Positions 51,439-58,742 of a stretch of DNA of 64,000 nt are shown here, in pieces. Positions within the stretch are counted from its first letter, which is position 1. Each line of letters begins with the position of its first letter. The stretch comes from an uncultured Lachnospiraceae bacterium. Lineage in GTDB: Bacteria; Bacillota; Clostridia; Lachnospirales; Lachnospiraceae. The notes under the pieces were generated by a model that saw only the letters and a program-made list of their open reading frames with translations, was not told the origin of the DNA and made no database searches. The stretch covers positions 3,100 to 67,099 of the forward strand of contig CAJUJP010000019.1 of NCBI GenBank assembly GCA_910586615.1. Direction: 5' to 3'. The position numbers and the translations under genes were made by a program.

Positions 51439-52131
51439 ATGTATGTGATGGGTATCATGAGCAGAGAAAAAAAGATACTAAAAACAGGTGTTTTGCTTTT
51501 GGCAGCCGTTCTGCTGTGCGTGCCGGGAGTCATGAACCGCCGTGCAGGAGAGGTGGCAGCGAGCAATATGACGGACAGTAAGAAAATAGCGATCACCTTT
51601 GACGACGGGCCCCACCCTTACTATACGGAACAGCTCCTGGACGGCTTAAAGGAGCGCGGGGTCAAAGCCACTTTTTTTGTGACGGGGCAGCATGTGGAAG
51701 AACATCCTGAGGTGATCAGGCGCATGAGCGAGGAAGGCCACCTGATCGGCAATCACACTTACAGCCATATACAGTTGAGCGACAGCAATGAGGAGGTTTT
51801 TAAAGAGGAACTGATCAGGACCAATGAGCTGATCGAAGATCTGATCGGGCAGGAGGTACAGTATGTACGGCCGCCTTATGGCTCCTGGGATAAGAAGTTT
51901 GAGAAGGAACTGAATATGTTTCCGGTGATGTGGACCATCGACCCGCTGGACTGGTGCAGCGACAATGCCGCAAGCATTGCACGGAAGGTAACCTCAAAAG
52001 CGAAAGAGAATGCCATTATTTTGATGCATGACGAATATAAAAGTACCGTCACGGCGGCTTTGCAGGTCATAGACCAGCTGCAGGAGGAGGGGTATGAGTT
52101 CGTGACGGTGGATGAGCTTTTGTTTGACTGA
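51439..52131 (+). CDS. Secreted or membrane-anchored polysaccharide deacetylase
   Basis: A 230-residue NodB-type deacetylase, probably acting on peptidoglycan or another surface glycan. An N-terminal helix (TGVLLLAAVLLCVPGVM) is a signal or anchor. The catalytic motifs are MT1 ITFDDGPHPYYTE with the Asp pair, MT2 GHLIGNHTYSHIQLS with H-x3-H, MT3 RPPYGSWDKK, MT4 VMWTIDPLDWC and MT5 IILMHDEYKS. I start at ATG 51439, which has AGGGA a few bases upstream; 51448, 51457 and GTG 51388 are alternatives. It lies directly behind the VanRS-like operon but has its own transcription unit because of the intervening terminator. Confidence 0.88.
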   Translation: MYVMGIMSREKKILKTGVLLLAAVLLCVPGVMNRRAGEVAASNMTDSKKIAITFDDGPHPYYTEQLLDGLKERGVKATFFVTGQHVEEHPEVIRRMSEEGHLIGNHTYSHIQLSDSNEEVFKEELIRTNELIEDLIGQEVQYVRPPYGSWDKKFEKELNMFPVMWTIDPLDWCSDNAASIARKVTSKAKENAIILMHDEYKSTVTAALQVIDQLQEEGYEFVTVDELLFD

Positions 52132-52172
52132 AAAATATCACCGGGTATCCATTTTGACGACAAGGATTATAT

Positions 52173-52214
52173 TTGACTAAAGAGATTGGCTTGCTTATAA
52201 TGTAGACTATAAGC
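52173..52214 (+). promoter_or_regulatory. Promoter with overlapping palindrome in front of the DUF262/DUF3696 operon
   Basis: TTGACT (52173-52178), a 17-base spacer and TATAAT (52196-52201) form a near-consensus SigA promoter 117 bases before the first start codon. GCTTATA (52193-52199) and TATAAGC (52208-52214) are exact inverted arms with 8 bases between, covering the -10 and the start point. This suggests tight repression, although no regulator gene is encoded next to it. Confidence 0.65.
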
Positions 52215-52317
52215 CATATAAAAGGGCATAAGCGGTTCGAAAAAAGAAACATATCAAAATAAAGAACATTTGTATCATTGCAGATGTGAAGGGAATACTA
52301 CTCAGGAGCAGAATAAA

Positions 52318-53604
52318 ATGGGCGAATATACGTTAAAAAAAAGCGAACAGGAAGAACTGGAAAAATTATATAATATTGCAAAAGAACAGAACAATTCCAT
52401 AAATTTTAATTTGGTCTATATGACGATGAAATTGACAGATGAAAATTATGATGACATTATGAAATATTTCCTGGAACGGGGTATCTCCATGATTCAAGAT
52501 GATGTTGAGCCTGATGTAACTGCATATGCATGTGAAGGGGAGAAAATCAGACCTTTTGATCCCTCTAAGATTGATATTACCATGAAACCCTTGACACTGG
52601 ATTCTTTATTAAAACGTATACAGAAGGGAGAAATAGAATTTGATTCTTCTTTTCAAAGGAAGGCCGGCTTGTGGGATAGAAAACAAAAAAGCCAGTTAAT
52701 CGAATCCATTTTTCTGAGAATTCCTTTACCAGCATTTTATTTTGATGCTTCGGATGAAGACAGGTGGCTTGTGATAGACGGGTTGCAGCGAGTGACAACC
52801 TTGAAGCAGTTTGTAGTAGACAAAACGCTGAAATTACAGGAAATGGAATTTTTTCCGGAATTAAACGGATGTGTTTATGATAAACTTCCCAGGGCATTTC
52901 AGAGAAGAATTGATGAAACGGTGATCAATGTTTATCTTGTGAATCCGTCCACACCGGATAATGTAAAATATAATATTTTTAAGCGAATCAATACAGGGGG
53001 ACTTGCATTAGAAGCGCAGGAAATCAGAAATGCGCTATTTCAGGGAAAAGCGACTCAGTTTCTGCAAAATTGTGCGGGACTGCCATGTTTTACGGAAGCT
53101 ACAGGTGGGAGCGTAAAGAGCGAGAGAATGCTGGACCGGGAATTTGTTCTCAGGTATGTTTCATTTTGTTACCTGGATTTAAATCAATATTCTGGAAATA
53201 TTGACGAGTTTTTGAATGAGGGAATGAAGTATTTAAATCGTGCTTCAGAGAGCGAATTGCTGGAAATAGAAGAAGAATTTAAGCGTGTGATGCTTAATAT
53301 GTATAGTTTGATGGGGAGAAATACGTTCAGGAAGATATGTTATGATGGACGCAGACGCCCTATTAATAAGGTTATTTATGAATCATGGTGTTACGTAATG
53401 AAAAATTTACCGCAGTCAGATGTGAACAGTCTGATCAGATTTAAAGATGAAGTGCAAATGAAATATATGGATTTGTGTGAAAAAGCAGATTATTTATATT
53501 TATTGAAAGCACCGGATAAAAAAGCGTTATATTTGAGAATTGACTGCGTAATGTCTCTTGTAAAAAGCGTATTGGAGAAAGCCTGGAATGATAAAGAAGA
53601 TTAA
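52318..53604 (+). CDS. DUF262 (GmrSD-like) protein with extra N-terminal domain
   Basis: A 428-residue protein. From residue about 85 it carries the DUF262 ParB-like fold: FDSSFQRKAGLWDRKQKSQL, IESIFLRIPLPAFYF, WLVIDGLQRVTTL (the D-G-Q-R motif is D-G-L-Q-R here) and FKRINTGGLALEAQEIRNAL. This domain binds or hydrolyses NTPs in the GmrSD type IV restriction enzymes. The C-terminal DUF1524 HNH nuclease of full GmrSD proteins is absent. The first 65 residues (LVYMTMKLTDENYDDIMKYF, LERGISMIQDDVE) recall region 1.1 of primary sigma factors. AGGAG lies upstream of ATG 52318. It overlaps the ATPase gene by 17 bases. The A+T-rich composition suggests transfer. Confidence 0.85.
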   Translation: MGEYTLKKSEQEELEKLYNIAKEQNNSINFNLVYMTMKLTDENYDDIMKYFLERGISMIQDDVEPDVTAYACEGEKIRPFDPSKIDITMKPLTLDSLLKRIQKGEIEFDSSFQRKAGLWDRKQKSQLIESIFLRIPLPAFYFDASDEDRWLVIDGLQRVTTLKQFVVDKTLKLQEMEFFPELNGCVYDKLPRAFQRRIDETVINVYLVNPSTPDNVKYNIFKRINTGGLALEAQEIRNALFQGKATQFLQNCAGLPCFTEATGGSVKSERMLDREFVLRYVSFCYLDLNQYSGNIDEFLNEGMKYLNRASESELLEIEEEFKRVMLNMYSLMGRNTFRKICYDGRRRPINKVIYESWCYVMKNLPQSDVNSLIRFKDEVQMKYMDLCEKADYLYLLKAPDKKALYLRIDCVMSLVKSVLEKAWNDKED

Positions 53605-54685
53605 GGTTAAAAATTTTAAGTGTTTTGAAGAAATGTCTATAGAGTGCAAGGAGTTAAATCTGTTTACCGGAGTTAATGGTATGGGAAAATCCAGCTTGAT
53701 ACAGGTATTGCTTCTGCTTCGTCAGACGTATGAGAGAAACAGGCTGGGTTTGGATCGGGTTATGGTTTTGAACGGTCGTTATATAAGACTGGGAAAGATA
53801 AAAGATATTTCTTACTGGTATAAGAAGGATGAAGATGTTTGTTTGACAGTAGAAGAAGAATCAGGGATCTGGGAATGCCATTATGATGAGAGAGAGCAGG
53901 CATTATTGATGAATTGTCGTGCGGTGGCTCATGGAAGCGGGCTGGCTGGAAATGGATTTGAATATATTTCGGCTGAAAGGCTCGGCCCCAGAAGATATTA
54001 TGATGATCTGGGGGAGGAGCGCTTTTCACCTACACAAATAGGAAGCAAAGGAGAATATGCCGTTTCATGTCTTTATTCGATAGGAAGTGAGTCGAATTTT
54101 AAAATATATGATAATATGAAAAATTCCAGTGAAAGCAGTGAACGGCTGGAATTACAGGTAAATGCCTGGATGTCTGAAATTTCTCCCGGTATCAGAGTGA
54201 AGGCAATTCCCAATTTAGATTCCGATGTGATGGGGTTACGGTATTCTCAGCCCAGTATTATGGGAGAAGAGTCAACAAATGCTGTAAATATGGGATTTGG
54301 CGTATCTTATGTGCTGCCTGTTATAATTGCTTTACTGAAAGCCAGAAAAGGTGACGTATTGATCCTTGAAAATCCTGAGGCGCATATTCATCCAAAAGGG
54401 CAGAGAAAGATTGGGGAATTGATTGCGAGGGCAGCGGCAAATGGAATTCAGGTTATTTTGGAAACACACAGCGACCACATTTTAAATGGAATCAGGCTTT
54501 CTGTAAAGTATGGACAGATCCAGCCGGAACAGGTAAAGTTGAACTATTTTTATGCTTATGAAGACAATGAGGGAATGATAAAGCATGATATGACATCACC
54601 GGAAATACTTTCGGATGGAAGTTTGTCCAATTGGCCTGACGGTTTTTTTGACGAATGGGATAAAGCAATAGATTCATTATTTTGA
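53588..54685 (+). CDS. AAA ATPase with DUF3696 (OLD/ABC-like)
   Basis: A 365-residue ATPase of the AAA_15/AAA_21 type. It has the N-terminal IKKIKVKNFKCFEEMSIECK, Walker A GVNGMGKSSLIQVLLLLRQ and YISAERLGPRRYY. The ABC-like signature region is VNMGFGVSYVLPVIIALLKA, Walker B is VLILENPEAHIHPKGQ, and the switch His is in ETHSDHILNGIRLSVK. The C-terminal KHDMTSPEILSDGSLSNWPD GFFDEW block is DUF3696. No TOPRIM or nuclease domain is fused. It is the second gene of the operon; the start lies in the end of the DUF262 gene. Such ATPases act as sensors or motors in several phage-defence modules. Confidence 0.88.
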   Translation: MIKKIKVKNFKCFEEMSIECKELNLFTGVNGMGKSSLIQVLLLLRQTYERNRLGLDRVMVLNGRYIRLGKIKDISYWYKKDEDVCLTVEEESGIWECHYDEREQALLMNCRAVAHGSGLAGNGFEYISAERLGPRRYYDDLGEERFSPTQIGSKGEYAVSCLYSIGSESNFKIYDNMKNSSESSERLELQVNAWMSEISPGIRVKAIPNLDSDVMGLRYSQPSIMGEESTNAVNMGFGVSYVLPVIIALLKARKGDVLILENPEAHIHPKGQRKIGELIARAAANGIQVILETHSDHILNGIRLSVKYGQIQPEQVKLNYFYAYEDNEGMIKHDMTSPEILSDGSLSNWPDGFFDEWDKAIDSLF

Positions 54686-54739
54686 GTTGGAGATATAATA
54701 CATATGATATTGAATGAAGTATCAATTCGAGGAAACAGC

Positions 54740-55639
54740 ATGAGCCGTGTGGAAATAAATCATGCTATCAGTCAGCTGCTAAGGGTTTGTCAGAGATTGT
54801 CTCATGAAAAAGACGACAGAGATTTTTATTATACTACAGAACTGTTGACAACGGAATTAATATCAGGTTACACAATTCATGACTGGTTTCAGAATCCTGA
54901 GGTTTCACAACAAGAGAAAGCTTTTTTTCGTACAATTATTAACAGAAAACATTTGATTAAAGAAACGGATTTTCCAGGAAGTGAATTGATAGTTGAAGTT
55001 GAGTGCGGCCAAAAGATGACCGCTGTCGGCTGTCTGGCGGCATATGAATCTGAAAGTTATGTTGTCAGTATGAATACATCAGTTTTGTGGCAGATGGAAG
55101 AAATTGCCGGCACTTACGTGACATTAGAACGAGACGACCAGGAGGTGTCTGTAGAAAATTGCTGTTTTGAAGAACAGTTAACTTCGTTAGGCGACAGGGA
55201 AAAAGCCAGAATGAGGCTGTTTGTTTCTTCTGGTAAGGAATTGTGGGAGAAGAGAGAATTGCTTTATCCACATTTGTGTTTTTGTGACTGCGTTCAGGAA
55301 CAATTAGAAGAGGCAAGAATTACTCTGCACATTCAGATGATTATGAAGAGACTTCAGGTATTGGAGGACTATTTTAAGGATTATGATGGAAGATTTAATA
55401 AGAATGATGTAGGGTATGGTTGTCGTGGAGAATCAGAAACAGTAGAAAAAAGTGATGACCTGCGTAGATTAAGAGTGTTTCGAACGCCCTATGGAAAAGA
55501 AGAATTCTTTGGCTGGCATATTAGTTTTGCTGGAAACTTTCCAGGAAGAATTCATTTTATTCCTGATGCAGAACATGGATTGGGGATTGTGGGATACATA
55601 GGAAAACATTTGCCAACAGGAAAGTATACGACAATATAA
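54740..55639 (+). CDS. Unknown third protein of the DUF262/DUF3696 operon
   Basis: A 299-residue soluble protein with no family that I recognise. I choose ATG 54740 (MSRVEINHAISQLLRVCQRL) because GAGGA lies 8 bases upstream; ATG 54704 would add 12 residues. The N-terminal two thirds are acidic and helix-rich, with several Cys (CFCDCVQEQ). The last 60 residues (RRLRVFRTPYGKEEFFGWHI, then SFAGNFPGRIHFIPDAEHGL and GIVGYIGKHLPTGKYTT) form a short strand-rich unit. It reads like the core of RelE/HigB-type RNases or a related compact beta domain ending in I-G-K-H-L-P-T. It is a good candidate effector of the module. Confidence in any activity is low. Confidence 0.75.
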   Translation: MSRVEINHAISQLLRVCQRLSHEKDDRDFYYTTELLTTELISGYTIHDWFQNPEVSQQEKAFFRTIINRKHLIKETDFPGSELIVEVECGQKMTAVGCLAAYESESYVVSMNTSVLWQMEEIAGTYVTLERDDQEVSVENCCFEEQLTSLGDREKARMRLFVSSGKELWEKRELLYPHLCFCDCVQEQLEEARITLHIQMIMKRLQVLEDYFKDYDGRFNKNDVGYGCRGESETVEKSDDLRRLRVFRTPYGKEEFFGWHISFAGNFPGRIHFIPDAEHGLGIVGYIGKHLPTGKYTTI

Positions 55640-55716
55640 AATTCAGAATCCCTTTCAGGCGGTTTGCGATAAGTTAAGCAAAGAATAAAGCTTGCCTGCC
55701 CGGTGTGAATCAAGTG

Positions 55717-55744
55717 AGGGAAACGTCCTGAGCAACGTTTCCCT
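55717..55744. terminator. Hairpin between the convergent DUF262 operon and TIR gene
   Basis: AGGGAAACGT (55717-55726) pairs perfectly with ACGTTTCCCT (55735-55744) around an 8-base loop. It lies between converging genes and lacks a strong T-run, so termination is likely but not certain. Confidence 0.5.
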
Positions 55745-55781
55745 GAAAATCAGAAAGGCAGTCTGTGTGTTTCTCTGTCTG

Positions 55782-57104
55782 TCAGCGGAACACCGCCTTG
55801 CGCAGATCTACCGTCAGCGCAGGACGGATTCCGAAGCCTTCCAGTCCGACATTCTCCTGACGGAGAAGTTCTCCGGTGTAGCCGTTTCCTACCAGATAGC
55901 ATTTGCTGGATGTCCACTCGACGGGTTCTCTCAGCCACCAGGAGCATTCTTTGATGTTGAAATCATTGTAATCCAGTTGATACCATAAACTTTCGTCCTG
56001 CTCTACAGCGCTTTGTGTGGGCAGGGCGTATTTACTGATCTTGGCGTCGTCAAACCACTGTAATTCTTCCAGAGACAGCAGATAAACGCGGTCTGTGGTA
56101 GTGACGGTCTCCGAGTCATATAGAGGGTTGTGTCTGGTGACATTCTGGGTTTCTACGATAGCTGACAATTCTTCTTCCGTAAAACCGTGCAGAAAGCCGG
56201 CTTCGTTCTGGTAGCCGTTCTTGTGTTCCGCCATGGCTGAGGCATGGGGCGGCTGGTCTGTATAGGTTACCACTTCATCGGCGCAGTTGAGCCATGCTCT
56301 TATGTTGGACATATACCAGTCATTGTTTCCGCGCACGAGGATCTGCAGATCAAAGTCTGTATCGGCTTCGCTGTCCTGTGACCAGTAATCAGTGGACTCA
56401 TACCAGTTGAACCTGCCGCCTTCCGGGGCATCATAGGCTTTCATTGTGAGAACCTGAGAGGAGATCAGGACAGCCTGTTTTTTGTCATCGGAAAGTCTGA
56501 GGACGCGCCACTCAATGGGTTCTCCGTTATAGCTTCCAAAAACCACAGTATCACCTGTTTCCACCGGACTGATTGTAGAATTACGTATGTTATGTATCGT
56601 TGCAAAAATGCCTGCACACAGGATGAGAGCAGCAGACAGGAAACATGCGGGGAGCAGAAAGCGGTGCCGGGTGCGTTTCGAGGCACCATCGGGTATGGCA
56701 GAAGCTTCTGCCTCTCCGGTCCGCTTCAGGTCATCGGCGAAGCGCAGCAGGTCCACCTGGTTTCCGTCATTTTTTGCATTGACCCACTGATGGGTCATGA
56801 GGAAGTATTCCATGGATCTGGTCAGGGATACTTCTTCTAATTTGTATACGAGGATGGGAATGGATTTACTGACAGCCCGTTCCACTTCCCGCAGTACATG
56901 GGGAGAATGGTTGGAATTTTCTGACATCAGCAGGATCATTGCCGTGGAACGGTCGATGCCGTTGAGCAGTTCCTCCGCATATTCTTTGCCGGAACGGATG
57001 TCCCGTGGTGCGATAAAACATGGCGTTTGGTGCCGTTCCAGAAGATCGCATATTTTAGCGGCGGTTTCGGCATCTGCCGAGGAGTGTGATATAAAAATCT
57101 GCAT
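55782..57104 (-). CDS. TIR domain - transmembrane - DUF6273 protein
   Basis: A 440-residue protein with three parts. Residues 1-125 are a TIR domain: MQIFISHSSADAETAAKICD, TPCFIAPRDIRSGKEYAEEL, ILLMSENSNHSPHVLREVER with the Glu of the E-x-x-R-A helix (Glu73), IPILVYKLEEV. A cytoplasmic linker is followed by one membrane helix at 148-172 (RFLLPACFLSAALILCAGIF). Residues about 180-440 are an extracellular domain of the DUF6273 kind, a C-type-lectin/FGE-like fold: VFGSYNGEPIEWRVLRL, SNIRAWLN, SLEELQWFDD, SWWLREP, GFGIRPALTVDL. AAGAGG precedes the ATG. The topology, TIR inside and binding domain outside, suggests a membrane receptor with NADase or signalling output. It faces the DUF262 operon. 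Confidence 0.85.
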   Translation of the reverse strand: MQIFISHSSADAETAAKICDLLERHQTPCFIAPRDIRSGKEYAEELLNGIDRSTAMILLMSENSNHSPHVLREVERAVSKSIPILVYKLEEVSLTRSMEYFLMTHQWVNAKNDGNQVDLLRFADDLKRTGEAEASAIPDGASKRTRHRFLLPACFLSAALILCAGIFATIHNIRNSTISPVETGDTVVFGSYNGEPIEWRVLRLSDDKKQAVLISSQVLTMKAYDAPEGGRFNWYESTDYWSQDSEADTDFDLQILVRGNNDWYMSNIRAWLNCADEVVTYTDQPPHASAMAEHKNGYQNEAGFLHGFTEEELSAIVETQNVTRHNPLYDSETVTTTDRVYLLSLEELQWFDDAKISKYALPTQSAVEQDESLWYQLDYNDFNIKECSWWLREPVEWTSSKCYLVGNGYTGELLRQENVGLEGFGIRPALTVDLRKAVFR

Positions 57105-57404
57105 AATAGCCTCTTTTCAGCAGTATCAGACAGCAGTGTGTAAAAAGAGCCGCCGGATTGACCGGGCCATGGCATTTATAATTGCTGCGTCTGTAAGCGT
57201 TGCATTGATAACAGGCAATGTACCTGTTTCGCGTATCATATTTTACCATTGCCTTGCTTTTTTTGCAATTCCGGTCTTTTCGGTTGCGGTCTTTCCAACA
57301 ATTATATTTGCGATTAACGGCGCGAAATGATAGAATATATAAGATTGGATTTTTATACGTATAACGTTTCTGGCCTGTGTGATGCGAAAGGAATGAAGAT
57401 AAAA
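57105..57404. other. Divergent intergenic region between the TIR gene and rarA
   Basis: Three hundred bases with no firm gene. A 53-codon plus-strand frame from ATG 57172 encodes a hydrophobic peptide (MAFIIAASVSVALITGNVPV and on to a stop near 57330), but it has no ribosome site and is not scored as a gene. Promoters for both flanking genes should be here; I could not place them with confidence. Confidence 0.4.
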
Positions 57405-58742
57405 ATGGATTTGTTTGAATATATGCGGAGCACGAAGCAGGAGAAGGACTCGCCGCTGGCGGCAAGGCTCAGACCTGTTTCTCTGGATGAGGTGGTGGGA
57501 CAGCAGCATATCATTGGAAAAGACAAGCTGCTTTACCGTGCCATTCAGGCAGACAAGCTTAGTTCTATCATATTTTACGGGCCGCCGGGAACGGGAAAGA
57601 CGACGCTGGCCAGGGTCATCGCCAACACGACCAGCGCAGAGTTTACGCAGATCAATGCCACAGTCGCGGGAAAGAAGGATATGGAAGAAGTGGTGGCCAA
57701 GGCAAAGGATCTGAGCGGCATGTACGGAAAGAAGACGATTCTTTTCATCGATGAGATTCACCGGTTCAACAAGGGGCAGCAGGATTATCTTCTTCCTTTT
57801 GTGGAGGATGGCACGTTGATCCTGATCGGTGCCACCACGGAGAATCCTTATTTTGAGGTGAACAGTGCGCTGATTTCCCGTTCCATTGTGTTTGAACTGC
57901 ATTCGTTATCGACAGCGGACATCAGGGAACTGATCAAACGTGCGGTGTATGATAAGGAAAAAGGAATGGGTGCATACGATGCAGTCATTGACGAGGATGC
58001 GGCCGAATTTCTTGCGGAACTGTCGGGTGGAGATGCCAGACACGCGCTGAACGCGGTGGAGCTGGGCGTTATGACCACGAACCGGAGCGGGGACGGCAGG
58101 ATTCACATTACCACGGAAGTGGCGCAGGAATGCATACAAAAACGAGTGTTACGTTATGATAAATCAGGGGATAACCACTATGACACGATTTCCGCTTTTA
58201 TCAAGAGTATGCGGGGATCTGATCCGGATGCGGCGGTTTATTATCTGAGCCGTATGCTGTATGCCGGGGAGAGTGTGACTTTTATTGCCAGAAGAATCAT
58301 GATCTGTGCGTCGGAGGATGTGGGAAATGCGGATCCGATGGCGTTGAACGTGGCGGTCAGCGCATCGCTGGCGGTAGAGCGGGTCGGGATGCCGGAAGCA
58401 CAGATCATCTTATCACAGGCAGCTTCTTATGTGGCCTGTGCGCCTAAGAGCAACGCCAGCTGCAATGCAGTCTTTCAGGCTTTGGAGACAGTCCGGCAGA
58501 CAGGGAATCTGGCGATTCCTGCGCATCTGCAGGATGCACATTATAAGGGGGCGGCAAAGCTGGGACGGGGAACCGGTTACAAATATGCCCATGATTATCC
58601 CAACAACTATGTGGAACAGCAGTATCTGCCCTATGAATTGAACGGGAAAGAGTTCTATCGTCCTACAGGAAACGGATATGAGGCCAGAATCAGAGAGCAC
58701 ATGAAGCGAATAAAGGAAGAGGCAGCCCATGGGGGTAAATGA
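57405..58742 (+). CDS. rarA: Replication-associated recombination protein RarA (MgsA)
   Basis: A 445-residue AAA+ clamp-loader-like ATPase that acts at stalled replication forks. It has DSPLAARLRPVSLDEVVGQQ, Walker A FYGPPGTGKTTLARVIA, Walker B ILFIDEIHRFNKGQQDYLLP, sensor 1 LIGATTENPYFEVNSALISR, and sensor 2 in SGGDARHALNAVELG. The C-terminal tetramerisation region ends with LGRGTGYKYAHDYPNNYVEQ and QYLPYELNGKEFYRP, a RarA hallmark. The start is taken as ATG 57405 (MDLFEYMRS), the usual N-terminus; the open frame begins at 57327. The stop overlaps the next gene by 14 bases. Confidence 0.95.
   Translation: MDLFEYMRSTKQEKDSPLAARLRPVSLDEVVGQQHIIGKDKLLYRAIQADKLSSIIFYGPPGTGKTTLARVIANTTSAEFTQINATVAGKKDMEEVVAKAKDLSGMYGKKTILFIDEIHRFNKGQQDYLLPFVEDGTLILIGATTENPYFEVNSALISRSIVFELHSLSTADIRELIKRAVYDKEKGMGAYDAVIDEDAAEFLAELSGGDARHALNAVELGVMTTNRSGDGRIHITTEVAQECIQKRVLRYDKSGDNHYDTISAFIKSMRGSDPDAAVYYLSRMLYAGESVTFIARRIMICASEDVGNADPMALNVAVSASLAVERVGMPEAQIILSQAASYVACAPKSNASCNAVFQALETVRQTGNLAIPAHLQDAHYKGAAKLGRGTGYKYAHDYPNNYVEQQYLPYELNGKEFYRPTGNGYEARIREHMKRIKEEAAHGGK

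Noticed and set aside
53588..54685. OLD-family nuclease (Gabija GajA-like)
   Set aside because: The ATPase has no TOPRIM domain and ends with DUF3696; no UvrD-like helicase partner is present.
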